Below are positions 7,177 to 12,630 of a stretch of 12,630 nucleotides of DNA, piece by piece. The notes beneath the pieces were generated by a model. The model ran no database searches. It was not told the origin of the DNA and saw only the letters and a list, made by a program, of their open reading frames with translations. Source of the DNA: Natrinema soli (GTDB taxonomy: Archaea; Halobacteriota; Halobacteria; Halobacteriales; Natrialbaceae); assembly GCF_028618695.1 (NCBI RefSeq), contig NZ_JAQIVI010000059.1, positions 1-12,630 of the forward strand, given 5' to 3'. Position 1 is the stretch's first letter, and each line of letters starts with the position of its first letter. The position numbers were made by a program, and so were the translations under genes.

Positions 7177-7506
7177 TCAGCCGTCCTCCTGTGCGTTCAG
7201 TTCTGTAAGGAACTGGCCGGCTGACCTCCCGATACGAACACCGTCGACATTGTGCATCTCGAGGTCATGCGTTGCAGTCCGGAACAGATAGAGGTCGACG
7301 ACGATGCGATGGATAACGGTTCGGACGGGCTCTCTCCCGTACCGATCGACGACAGGTGCCATCATCTCATCAAGGTGCGCATCCTGGTGCTCCGCCCGGG
7401 GATGCTGCGCTCGTTTGAGGACGAGGTCGACCACATCGTCAACTGCTGCGTGCTCAGAATTCTTGGTTCGTTCACGAACGTCGTAGAGAGCGTCGTCATC
7501 GGGCAT
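7177..7506 (-). CDS. unknown 109-aa protein in the RHH cassette
   Basis: Begins 6 nt after the zinc-ribbon gene's stop, consistent with one transcript. Acidic, with no cysteine and no membrane span. It begins MPDDDALYDVRERTKNSEHA and contains MAPVVDRYGREPVRTVIHRI, then VDLYLFRTATHDLEMHNVDG. It looks mostly helical. I do not recognise the family. The gap of 30-100 nt to the downstream RHH gene depends on that gene's start. Confidence 0.55.
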   Translation of the reverse strand: MPDDDALYDVRERTKNSEHAAVDDVVDLVLKRAQHPRAEHQDAHLDEMMAPVVDRYGREPVRTVIHRIVVDLYLFRTATHDLEMHNVDGVRIGRSAGQFLTELNAQEDG

Positions 7507-7512
7507 TCCTGT

Positions 7513-7850
7513 TCACTCCGAAGTATCCTCCTCGGTGTCGGTGGTCGCTGAATCGTGTCGCCGCCGGCGGATCTCTTCCAGCGTTGCCAGACTATCGATC
7601 GTCGCGAGGTCGTCGGTGATCTCGTCGACAAGTGCGGCTCGCTCGACAGCGGCTTTATCCACCTCGGTCGTGTCAATCGATTCGACGCGAAGCTGACGCA
7701 CTTTATGCCACCCGCAATCCAACAATCCCGGGTAACCTCGATGCGCTCGTCTTCATCGGCTGCAAGGGTTTCATCTGGAAGTGATGTCGAAAGCGGCCGC
7801 TCGGGGCTGACCTCGAGCGTGAGAGAGGTGCCGCAGGCGGGGCAGTCCAT
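7513..7850 (-). pseudogene. zinc-ribbon protein with internal frameshift
   Basis: Starts at ATG 7850 with MDCPACGTSLTLEV, then an acidic linker to RIEVTRDCW. In another frame, LDCGWHKVRQLRVES follows and runs to TGA at 7515-7513. Adding one G in the TGTTGGATTGC stretch (7718-7722) restores DCWDCGWHKVRQ, so the two CxxC pairs (CPAC, CWDC) would form a zinc ribbon in a ~113-aa protein. First gene of the four-gene cassette. The frameshift is in a short G run, so a sequencing error is possible. Confidence 0.7.
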
Positions 7851-7878
7851 AGTCGCCGTACGTGTCGTACTGGTGTAA

Positions 7879-7886
7879 GGATATAG
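7879..7886 (-). promoter_or_regulatory. TATA box for the 7850-6328 cassette
   Basis: CTATATCC on the minus strand is centred 32 nt upstream of ATG 7850, placing the transcript start within a few bases of the ATG, the usual leaderless arrangement in haloarchaea. Confidence 0.45.
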
Positions 7887-7952
7887 GAGCAACGAGACAG
7901 TTTCACACCCTCGGGCAGAGAACGGAGATAGAGGGTATCCAGAGAACAGTAG

Positions 7953-8140
7953 CTACTCGATATACTGTGATTCCCACGCTCGCCGATCCTCGATAGCGTC
8001 TTCGCCGTCTTCTGTGATTGCGTAATAGTTTGTTCGCCTATCGAGTTGCCCTTTTTCAACGAGGCCCTTGTTGACGATGGTATCGAGATTCGGATACAGC
8101 CGCCCCGTGATTGATCTCGTCACTATAGTACTGCTCAATT
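7953..8140 (-). pseudogene. PadR-family regulator, C-terminal remnant
   Basis: GRLYPNLDTIVNKGLVEKGQ followed by RRTNYYAITEDGEDAIEDRR and ESQYIE-stop is the wing and C-terminus of a short haloarchaeal PadR winged-helix regulator. Upstream, IEQYYSDEINHG is readable in a neighbouring frame; an extra base in the GGGG run (8103-8106) separates the two. The N-terminal half is missing: the reading ends at the IS1595 element at 8141, and PadR sequence does not resume on the other side. Confidence 0.75.
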
Positions 8141-8145
8141 CGCTC

Positions 8146-9132
8146 TTACCGAGTCTGATGAAACACGTTGAGGGCGAAGCAGTCAATAAGGCTGTGTAGT
8201 GGTGCTCCGACGAGATTCAACGTCCGTACGAACCCGTAGGTTCGGACGGACTGCTCCAGTCCCGGTTTGGAAAGACCACGGAATTTCTCCAACCACGGCT
8301 CGATCAACGACCAGAGGCATTCGACTTGGTTGGTGTGGACGCCGTCCTCGGTCACGTATTCATCGTCGTGGACGACGGTTCGATGGTCGTGATTCATCTT
8401 CTGATATGCGGGGAGCTCGTCGGTCCAGATCTCTCCCAGCGGCTGGGAGAGATCACCTGCTTCCTCGATTACTGGCCCGAGATTCTCGTCGTATGCCGAG
8501 CCCTCTTCGGCTGAGATCACTCGAAGCACGTCGCGGCGAGCCGCGACGAGCGTCAACTTGTCGCCGGGAGCGCCCTCCCAGCGTGATCGGCCAGGATCGC
8601 CAGAGCCGCCGCGGGAGAGCCCGTCCCGCGGCGGCGATTGTCCCTTGTAGCCTGAGCACTTCGCACCGGTTTCGTCGATCTGTGTAGCTCCTTCGACGGT
8701 ATGTTGGATACGCTCCCATACGAGGGGGAAGCCGCGTTCGAATGCGGCTTCCCCCTCGCGGAGTTGAGTGTGGACCGTGTCGTAGCAGGGCTCGAATAGC
8801 TGAGCGATCTGGTTGATGCTGAGCAAGGTATCGGCGTAGAGGATGAAGATGAGGAGGAGGTCACCGGGTGAGAGACTGGTGTTTTCGAATGGCGTATTCC
8901 GGGTGTATGTGAAGCTGTAGCGGCAGTTGCGGCACCAGACTCGGGGACTGTCGTCCCGAGTCTGGAGAGTTGTTTCACCACACTTGGGACAGGGAGTTTG
9001 CTCCCAAGCGTGCTTGCAGCGCTGCTCGACGATGGCGTCAAGCGGCTCGGGGCGGAACACTATTGCCTGGCGCTCGACAACCTCCTGTAGCATCCCGCCG
9101 AAAGCTGTCTGTTGGAGCACATCCACTAGCAT
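8146..9132 (-). CDS. IS1595-family transposase
   Basis: 328 aa, intact. An N-terminal zinc ribbon has Cys 48, 51, 67 and 70 (CPKC, CRNC). The DDE-type catalytic core shows QIDE (D153), WTDE (D238) and HTNQVE (N268/E271), the D-D-N/E arrangement of the IS1595 group. LEKFRGLSKPGLEQSVRTYG is a typical C-terminal block. A Gly/Arg-rich loop (residues ~165-190) lies after the first Asp. The enzyme should cut and join the element's ends and could still be active. The gene contains several long perfect inverted repeats, described separately. Confidence 0.93.
   Translation of the reverse strand: MLVDVLQQTAFGGMLQEVVERQAIVFRPEPLDAIVEQRCKHAWEQTPCPKCGETTLQTRDDSPRVWCRNCRYSFTYTRNTPFENTSLSPGDLLLIFILYADTLLSINQIAQLFEPCYDTVHTQLREGEAAFERGFPLVWERIQHTVEGATQIDETGAKCSGYKGQSPPRDGLSRGGSGDPGRSRWEGAPGDKLTLVAARRDVLRVISAEEGSAYDENLGPVIEEAGDLSQPLGEIWTDELPAYQKMNHDHRTVVHDDEYVTEDGVHTNQVECLWSLIEPWLEKFRGLSKPGLEQSVRTYGFVRTLNLVGAPLHSLIDCFALNVFHQTR
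8428..8454. repeat. inverted repeat in IS1595 tnp, 12-bp arms
   Basis: Arms GATCTCTCCCAG (8428-8439) and CTGGGAGAGATC (8443-8454) are perfect, with a 3-nt loop. They encode DLSQPLGEI. Confidence 0.95.
8529..8548. repeat. inverted repeat in IS1595 tnp, 9-bp arms
   Basis: CGTCGCGGC (8529-8537) and GCCGCGACG (8540-8548) are separated by 2 nt. Confidence 0.9.
8605..8635. repeat. inverted repeat in IS1595 tnp, 12-bp arms
   Basis: GCCGCCGCGGGA (8605-8616) and TCCCGCGGCGGC (8624-8635) are perfect, with a 7-nt loop, in the Gly/Arg-rich loop of the transposase (SPPRDGLSRGGS). Confidence 0.95.
8721..8758. repeat. inverted repeat in IS1595 tnp, 15-bp arms
   Basis: CGAGGGGGAAGCCGC (8721-8735) and GCGGCTTCCCCCTCG (8744-8758) are perfect, with an 8-nt loop. 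They encode EGEAAFERGFPL. Confidence 0.95.
8935..8965. repeat. inverted repeat in IS1595 tnp, 11-bp arms
   Basis: CCAGACTCGGG (8935-8945) and CCCGAGTCTGG (8955-8965), with a 9-nt loop, between the two CxxC pairs of the zinc ribbon. Confidence 0.95.
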
Positions 9133-9186
9133 ACGGCGGGATGCTGTAGTTTCTACGCGACTGTTTCACCAGATTCGGCAAGAGCG

Positions 9187-9304
9187 TCATCTTCTTTGAA
9201 ATGCTCGTACTTCTCCGTCATCGCGATATGGTTGTGCCCATGTACTGCTGCACATCTTCCTTCCGGTGACCCTGAATCAACCGAGTACAGGAATTATGGC
9301 GCAT
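9187..9304 (-). pseudogene. tyrosine recombinase/integrase, C-terminal remnant
   Basis: RHNSCTRLIQGHRKEDVQQYM, then in the next frame GHNHIAMTEKYEHFKEDDAL, is the end of the catalytic domain of an XerC/D or phage-type integrase: the Arg-His box, the GH motif and the nucleophile Tyr in TEKYEH. The frames join if one G is added at the GGG run (9237-9239). The protein is cut by the IS1595 element; its frame runs through the terminal repeat and stops at 9153. Nothing upstream of the Arg-His box is recognisable. This suggests a former integrated element. Confidence 0.7.
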
Positions 9305-9357
9305 TCAGGGACCGAGGATTTTCCCCATCGCTACCAGTATACCGATACCGGTCTTAG

Positions 9358-9774
9358 TATGGATTCTGCGGTCCTACAATCGAAATTGGAGAAGACGGAA
9401 ACTGATTATCACTCACCCTCTACTCAAATAGAGAGGATTCTTGGAAGGAGGTTGGCGAGAGGAGTGAACGAAATGAGCGGATGTTTGAACGGAACGAAGA
9501 TGGATTTGGGTACCAATGGGCTATGGATAGTCCGTCTGGATGGTATAGATGTCTCCGAGACGCCGACCTCGAAAATGGGCCGGCGCTTCTGGTACACAAC
9601 GTATCTCGACTCGCAAAGACAGTTACTCGAGAACTTGGACGCGATCGCCGAAGACCAGGGAGTTCGGACGCGAATGTCGTCTTGAAAAACTACCTTTCGG
9701 AAGACGAACGGCGGCAGTATCGGCGTGAGTATATGCGTGAACGGCTTGTGGATGCTTTTGAGGTGGACCAATGA
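9358..9774 (+). pseudogene. unrecognised coding stretch in two competing frames
   Basis: One frame (ATG 9358 to TGA 9685) reads MDSAVLQSKLEKTETDYH and later GRRFWYTTYLDSQRQLLENL. The other (open from 9406, ATG 9481, TGA 9774) reads ERSERNERMFERNEDGFGYQ and ends NYLSEDERRQYRREYMRERL. Natural-looking segments alternate between frames, the pattern of an ancestral gene with more than one indel. Which frame is right in the middle cannot be decided by eye. No family recognised. AT content is higher than in menE or fixC, consistent with acquired DNA near the recombinase remnant. Confidence 0.35.
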
Positions 9775-9928
9775 TACGGTCTGCTGTCACTGTGTACCGG
9801 TGCAACTGCGACCGTCGTGCAGGTACTCCAGATGACAGAGGCCCATATCACACACTCGAGCATGTGCGAGTCGTGGCTTGGTCGGCGGATCTCGACACCC
9901 ACTTACAGCCGGCGGTCTAACGAGCAGT

Positions 9929-10261
9929 ATGGTTTCGCTACAGGGGATGACAGTCGCGGTGGTCGGGTTCGCGGTCGTCCTCGGCTGTGCCGGTGCCGTC
10001 TACCGGGACGCGGCCCGGCTTGAGGTCTCGAGACCCGTGCTCTGGGCGGGCGTCGTGGGCGTCACCTGGGGCAGTGCGCTGGGGCTCTATCTCGCACCGC
10101 TTGCCGTTCCGATTCCCGGACTGCTCATAATGCTCGTCGGAGGGCCGGCACTGTATCTGTTCGAGCGCGACGATGCGACACACGGCGACGGGCCCGCCGA
10201 TCCATTCTCGCTGCCTGACAGCCACAGCGACTCCTCGCGCGATAACAGTCTCGACGAGTGA
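9929..10261 (+). CDS. small membrane protein, about three spans
   Basis: 110 aa starting MVSLQGMTVAVVGFAVVLG. Likely membrane segments are residues ~7-25, ~37-56 (VLWAGVVGVTWGSALGLYLA) and ~60-77 (VPIPGLLIMLVGGPALYLF). The tail is acidic, as expected for a cytoplasmic end in a halophile. The start at 9929 is chosen over an upstream in-frame ATG at 9878 because the extra stretch is unlike a protein N-terminus. Family and function not recognised. It precedes the TYW1 fragment on the same strand by 59 nt, and both look like native chromosomal sequence. The 150 bp before it hold nothing I can identify. Confidence 0.7.
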   Translation: MVSLQGMTVAVVGFAVVLGCAGAVYRDAARLEVSRPVLWAGVVGVTWGSALGLYLAPLAVPIPGLLIMLVGGPALYLFERDDATHGDGPADPFSLPDSHSDSSRDNSLDE

Positions 10262-10320
10262 TCGGCCGACCGCCGCACACATCCACATCTTTTGCCCCGC
10301 CCGTCTAACGGTCGCTAATA

Positions 10321-10491
10321 TGAGCGACTCCGTACCTTCTGAGGCCGACACCGTCGCCAACGATGGCGGAGCGGCACAGATTTCGAACTTGGACTACCAC
10401 AGCGAGAACTACACGGTCGCCCAGACCTGCACCTGGACGGCAAACGTCGTACTCATCACTAGTGAACAAGGCAGGAAATCCGTATTCAGTT
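10321..10491 (+). pseudogene. twy1: TYW1-like 4-demethylwyosine synthase, N-terminal fragment
   Basis: MSDSVPSEADTVANDGGAAQ followed by LDYHSENYTVAQTCTWTANV matches the start of haloarchaeal TYW1, a radical-SAM enzyme that makes 4-demethylwyosine at G37 of tRNA-Phe. After about residue 42 (near 10446) similarity stops, and an unrelated tail LITSEQGRKSVFS runs to TAA at 10491. The radical-SAM cysteine motif, the iron-sulfur site and over 85% of the protein are absent. The IS5 element begins 16 nt later, so an IS-associated deletion probably removed the rest. A complete copy would be expected elsewhere if the modification is kept. Confidence 0.7.
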
Positions 10492-10536
10492 AAGGAAATG
10501 ATAGATGTGCCGTGTTGAATAGCTGCTGAATCACGG

Positions 10537-11359
10537 TTAGAGTGGCTCACAGAGCGGTTCTATATTGGCGATGGCGAACATGAGGACGATCTCACGAAAC
10601 TGTCGATACCAACCCAGCGCTCGCACGGCGTCGCCGAGCGAGCGCTTCGTCGTTGAGTAGGAAGTTTCGGCTATCCAGCGCTGTGAGTAGTCTTTTGCGT
10701 GGATAAGCGCGTTATGTCCTACCGTGAGTGGTCTCGATCCACGTTGTAAGATGAGCGGTTCGCCACCGAGCGCATAGAATTCGTACTTGGTATGCCAGTT
10801 GTAGAAGGCTTTGTCAGACGAGACGGACAGCAGGTCGTCCGCCGGAACGCGGACGACTGGGGCCCAGTCTTCGTATCGTATTTCCACCGTGCTGAGATAT
10901 GCACGTCGAGAACAGTGAGTGATTCTACATCGGTTAATGTCGTCACTTTCAGTGTCTGCACGTCGCTTCCAGACCGCTGGCGGTAGTACGAGGAGGCTGA
11001 GCGGCGGTCGAAGACGTACTGTCAAGAGTTGCGTGACCAGACTGCGGGTGTTGCTGCGCTGAAACGCGCAGCAACGCCCGCCATACCCATATTTTGAGAC
11101 GGTCGAACGATTTGTAGATCGTGGTGAACTCAGGAAGATCATCTCGGTCTAAGCCGAGCACGTCACGAATCTCGGTCATGTACTTCAGACGATTCGGCGT
11201 TTCACAGTAGCTGTGGCCATCTTCAAGTCGGAAACAGTGTAGAACGACGTGCTTCCAGCGGGCGAACCCGCCGCTGGCAGGCTCGCCCGCATGCTTCCCC
11301 AACGGTTGTTTGGCTAGGTGCCGACACTGCTCAACGAAGTCGAGGAGATCGACTTCCAT
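10537..11359 (-). pseudogene. IS5-family transposase with two frameshifts
   Basis: Starts at ATG 11359 (MEVDLLDFVEQCRHLAKQ). The first catalytic region is ATLDST/FDRRSASSYY, with a frameshift at about 11013-11018. It continues with VQTLKVTTLTDVESLTVLDV. A second frameshift at about 10858-10865 precedes DDLLSVSSDKAFYNWHTKYE (second Asp). The C-terminus RWIAETSYSTTKRSLGDAVR supplies the Glu of a DDE transposase, ending EPLCEPL at 10537. Restoring one base at each site gives ~274 aa, a plausible IS5 length. As it stands the gene cannot make an active enzyme. It holds an 15-bp inverted repeat with one mismatch at 11045-11080. Confidence 0.85.
11045..11080. repeat. inverted repeat in IS5 tnp, 15-bp arms
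   Basis: CGGGTGTTGCTGCGC (11045-11059) and GCGCAGCAACGCCCG (11066-11080) pair with one mismatch and a 6-nt loop. Ten inner base pairs are perfect. Confidence 0.93.
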
Positions 11360-11420
11360 AAGTCAGAATCTATTTCCTCGCCTTCGCCCTTCTAACCCGT
11401 GATATCAGCCGATTAGATCG

Positions 11421-11637
11421 CTGTTCACCTATGGAAACGCTGCTAACCGACCAAACCACCGCTGACGATAAAATGATTGGGGCGTACTGATGTCTGCCGC
11501 CCCGCACAGCCGGCAGGTGGTCGGTATCTTGGGCTGTGCGGTTGGTGCGGGCGGTTTGCTGTTGAAGACAGCAGTCGCTCACGGAGGGCCTCGGCCGGCC
11601 ACTGAGGGCCGCCGCTCGGCGCCCTCAGATCCGTCGT
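11421..11637. other. spacer between IS5 and IS110 elements
   Basis: About 215 bp with no convincing gene. A minus-strand segment near 11545-11475 reads PTTCRLCGAADISTPQSF, a possible fragment of a CxxC protein, but a stop lies close upstream and there is no start. The rest is GC-rich and may include the end of the IS110 element. Confidence 0.35.
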
Positions 11638-12020
11638 CTACGCACTCACACCAGGTGGATCGTACACTTCACCTCGGTCAAGCATGTGATAGATTGAAAC
11701 CAGATCTTCCGAGCGGTTGCGACGATTGCTTTCTGTGAGTTCTTCCGTCGCGCTAACCGCTCGTAGAACCGGCTGAGATACTCGTCATGGCTGGTATGGA
11801 CTACAGTATGCGCAGCCTGGACCAACAATCACCGAACATGTCCTGATCCACGCTTCGAGATCCCTCCCTCGATCTGCGAATCACCTGACTCGCGGATCAC
11901 CGGATTCAATCCGACGTAGCTGACAACTTCTTTGTCCCCATCGAACCGATCAATCTCACCCAACTCAGCATAGATCATCAGTGCCGTATAGTAACTCACG
12001 CCAGGAATCGTCATGAGCAG

Positions 12021-12043
12021 CTGGGTCTCCTTCAGAGACCCAG
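12021..12043. repeat. inverted repeat in IS110 tnp, 9-bp arms
   Basis: CTGGGTCTC (12021-12029) and GAGACCCAG (12035-12043), with a 5-nt loop. Confidence 0.93.
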
Positions 12044-12142
12044 CGCGCTCTTCGATCACTTCTTCGAGTTCCTGGATCTCGTCGGTGAGTGTCTCGATCA
12101 CTTCAAGATAGGACTCCAACAACGTATCCCACGGTGTCGGGA

Positions 12143-12168
12143 GCGAGAGTTCCTGCAGGAACTCTCGC
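12143..12168. repeat. 26-bp perfect palindrome in IS110 tnp
   Basis: GCGAGAGTTCCTG (12143-12155) is followed immediately by its reverse complement (12156-12168), with no spacer. It encodes REFLQELS. Confidence 0.95.
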
Positions 12169-12271
12169 CCCTCGAAACTCAGCGGCTTCACATCCTCAGT
12201 GATCCCGTGATCGGAGAGCAGTCCGTGGATTTTGTTGGCATACTCTGTCCGGTTCTCGACAAGCGACTGTC

Positions 12272-12293
12272 GCCCGCGCACAAGTGCGCGGGC
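12272..12293. repeat. inverted repeat in IS110 tnp, 10-bp arms
   Basis: GCCCGCGCAC (12272-12281) and GTGCGCGGGC (12284-12293), with a 2-nt loop. It encodes ARALVRG. Confidence 0.95.
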
Positions 12294-12533
12294 TTGTCTA
12301 ATCTTATCGGTTGGAACATAGCTCTCCGGCACAGAGTTCAACCGAACCATCCGTGCTAACTTTTTAGCGTCAACACGATCAGTCTTCTTGTCAGTGTCAG
12401 CGATCTGGTTCAGTTCTTTCGGATGGGCAACAGTCACATCTAAATGCTGTGCAAGCGTATCGTGGATGTGGTTGTAATTGCTGGTCCCTTCGATGGCTGC
12501 TTGCGAACCAGCGTACCGCTGGGCGAGGTCGTC

Positions 12534-12560
12534 GAGGTTCGCGTTTTCGACGCGAACCTC
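12534..12560. repeat. inverted repeat in IS110 tnp, 11-bp arms
   Basis: GAGGTTCGCGT (12534-12544) and ACGCGAACCTC (12550-12560), with a 5-nt loop. It encodes EVRVENANL. Confidence 0.95.
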
Positions 12561-12630
12561 TTCGATGATCTCTCCAGCATCATCCATTACTGCCACCTGT
12601 GCGTACCGTTTGTGGACGTCGATTCCGAGG

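Larger units (their letters stand above)
8141..9186 (-). mobile_element. IS1595-family insertion sequence, complete
   Basis: 1046 bp, bounded by inverted repeats CGCTCTTACCGAGTCTGATG (from 8141) and CGCTCTTGCCGAATCTGGTG (from 9186, - strand), 17 of 20 identical, continuing into AAACA. One intact transposase fills it, its stop codon lying inside the left repeat. The family normally leaves 8-bp duplications, but the flanks (GCTCAATT left, TCATCTTC right) do not match, so DNA has been lost or rearranged next to it. Confidence 0.9.
10508..11420 (-). mobile_element. IS5-family (ISH-type) insertion sequence, degenerate
   Basis: The left end is TGCCGTGTTGAATAGC at 10508, identical over 16 bases to the end of the MITE in rdfA. 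The inner repeat CTGAATCACGGTTAG (10526-10540) has an imperfect counterpart at the other side, CTAACCCGTGATATCAG (11392-11408). The outermost right bases do not match the left end, so that end is mutated or lost and its boundary is approximate. No target duplication could be identified. Confidence 0.75.
11638..12629 (-). pseudogene. IS110-family transposase, nearly full length, disrupted
   Basis: Open from the right edge (LGIDVHKRYAQVAVMDDAG), so only a few N-terminal residues are missing. The DEDD domain is visible: D in GIDVHK, E in QAAIEGTSNY, and D residues in DKKTDRVDAKKLARM. The C-terminal Transposase_20 part has LLMTIPGVSYYTALMIYAEL, FDGDKEVVSYVGLNP and ISKRGSGHVR with the catalytic Ser context. 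A TGA at 11831-11829 replaces an expected Trp (HVR-stop-LLVQAAHTVV). After ATARK, a one-base loss near 11700-11706 shifts VSIYHMLDRGEVYDPPG into another frame, ending at TAG 11640-11638. Bridge RNA, if present, would lie beyond the window. It differs clearly from the fragment at 5796-6184. Confidence 0.88.

Noticed and set aside
8428..8965. CRISPR array or tandem repeat explanation for the hairpin series
   Set aside because: The repeats differ from each other in sequence and spacing and lie within an intact coding frame.
11475..11545. Possible zinc-ribbon protein reading CRLCGAADIS
   Set aside because: A stop codon lies just upstream and no start is available; at most a small remnant.
11490..11738. 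82-codon plus-strand open frame
   Set aside because: Overlaps the 3' end of the IS110 transposase in antisense and has no recognisable feature.

Overview
The window looks like a haloarchaeal (class Halobacteria) accessory region. Indicators are GC-rich acidic coding sequence, a fused FixC-FixX flavoprotein, a menaquinone-pathway MenE end, the RdfA / archaea-specific SMC-related gene pair found in haloarchaea, a TYW1-like fragment, and haloarchaeal types of IS5, IS110 and IS1595 elements. No rRNA, tRNA or CRISPR array was seen.

Layout. 1-460 (+): 3' end of menE. 488-~3423 (-): three-gene unit rdfA, a 49-aa small ORF and an SMC-like ATPase, joined by 1-4 nt overlaps. rdfA is split by a 126-bp MITE with an 8-bp target duplication, and the SMC-like gene carries an in-frame stop and a frameshift. 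3500-5161 (-): intact fixC-fixX fusion whose start codon sits in a 31-bp tandem duplication. 5464-5721 (-): small zinc-ribbon gene. ~5796-6184 (-): truncated IS110 transposase, with its non-coding end to about 6390. 6328-7850 (-): four-gene cassette (zinc ribbon, unknown 109 aa, ribbon-helix-helix protein, small membrane protein), two of them frameshifted. 7953-8140 (-): PadR remnant. 8141-9186: complete IS1595-family element. ~9187-9304 (-): tyrosine recombinase remnant. 9358-9774 (+): unrecognised, probably degenerate coding. 9929-10261 (+): small membrane protein. 10321-~10450 (+): TYW1 N-terminal fragment. 10508-~11420: IS5-family element with a twice-frameshifted transposase. 11638-12630 (-): IS110 transposase with a nonsense codon and a frameshift, running off the right edge.

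Interpretation. Intact metabolic genes (menE, fixC-X) flank a stretch eroded by insertion sequences, single-base indels and deletions. The MITE in rdfA and the IS5 element at 10508 share a 16-base terminus, so that IS family probably mobilised the MITE. The most unexpected feature is a set of long, nearly perfect inverted repeats inside the transposase reading frames (IS1595, IS110, IS5). I did not see such repeats in menE or fixC when reading by eye. Several frameshifts fall in short G/C runs, so sequencing error is a live alternative to pseudogene decay for some of them.
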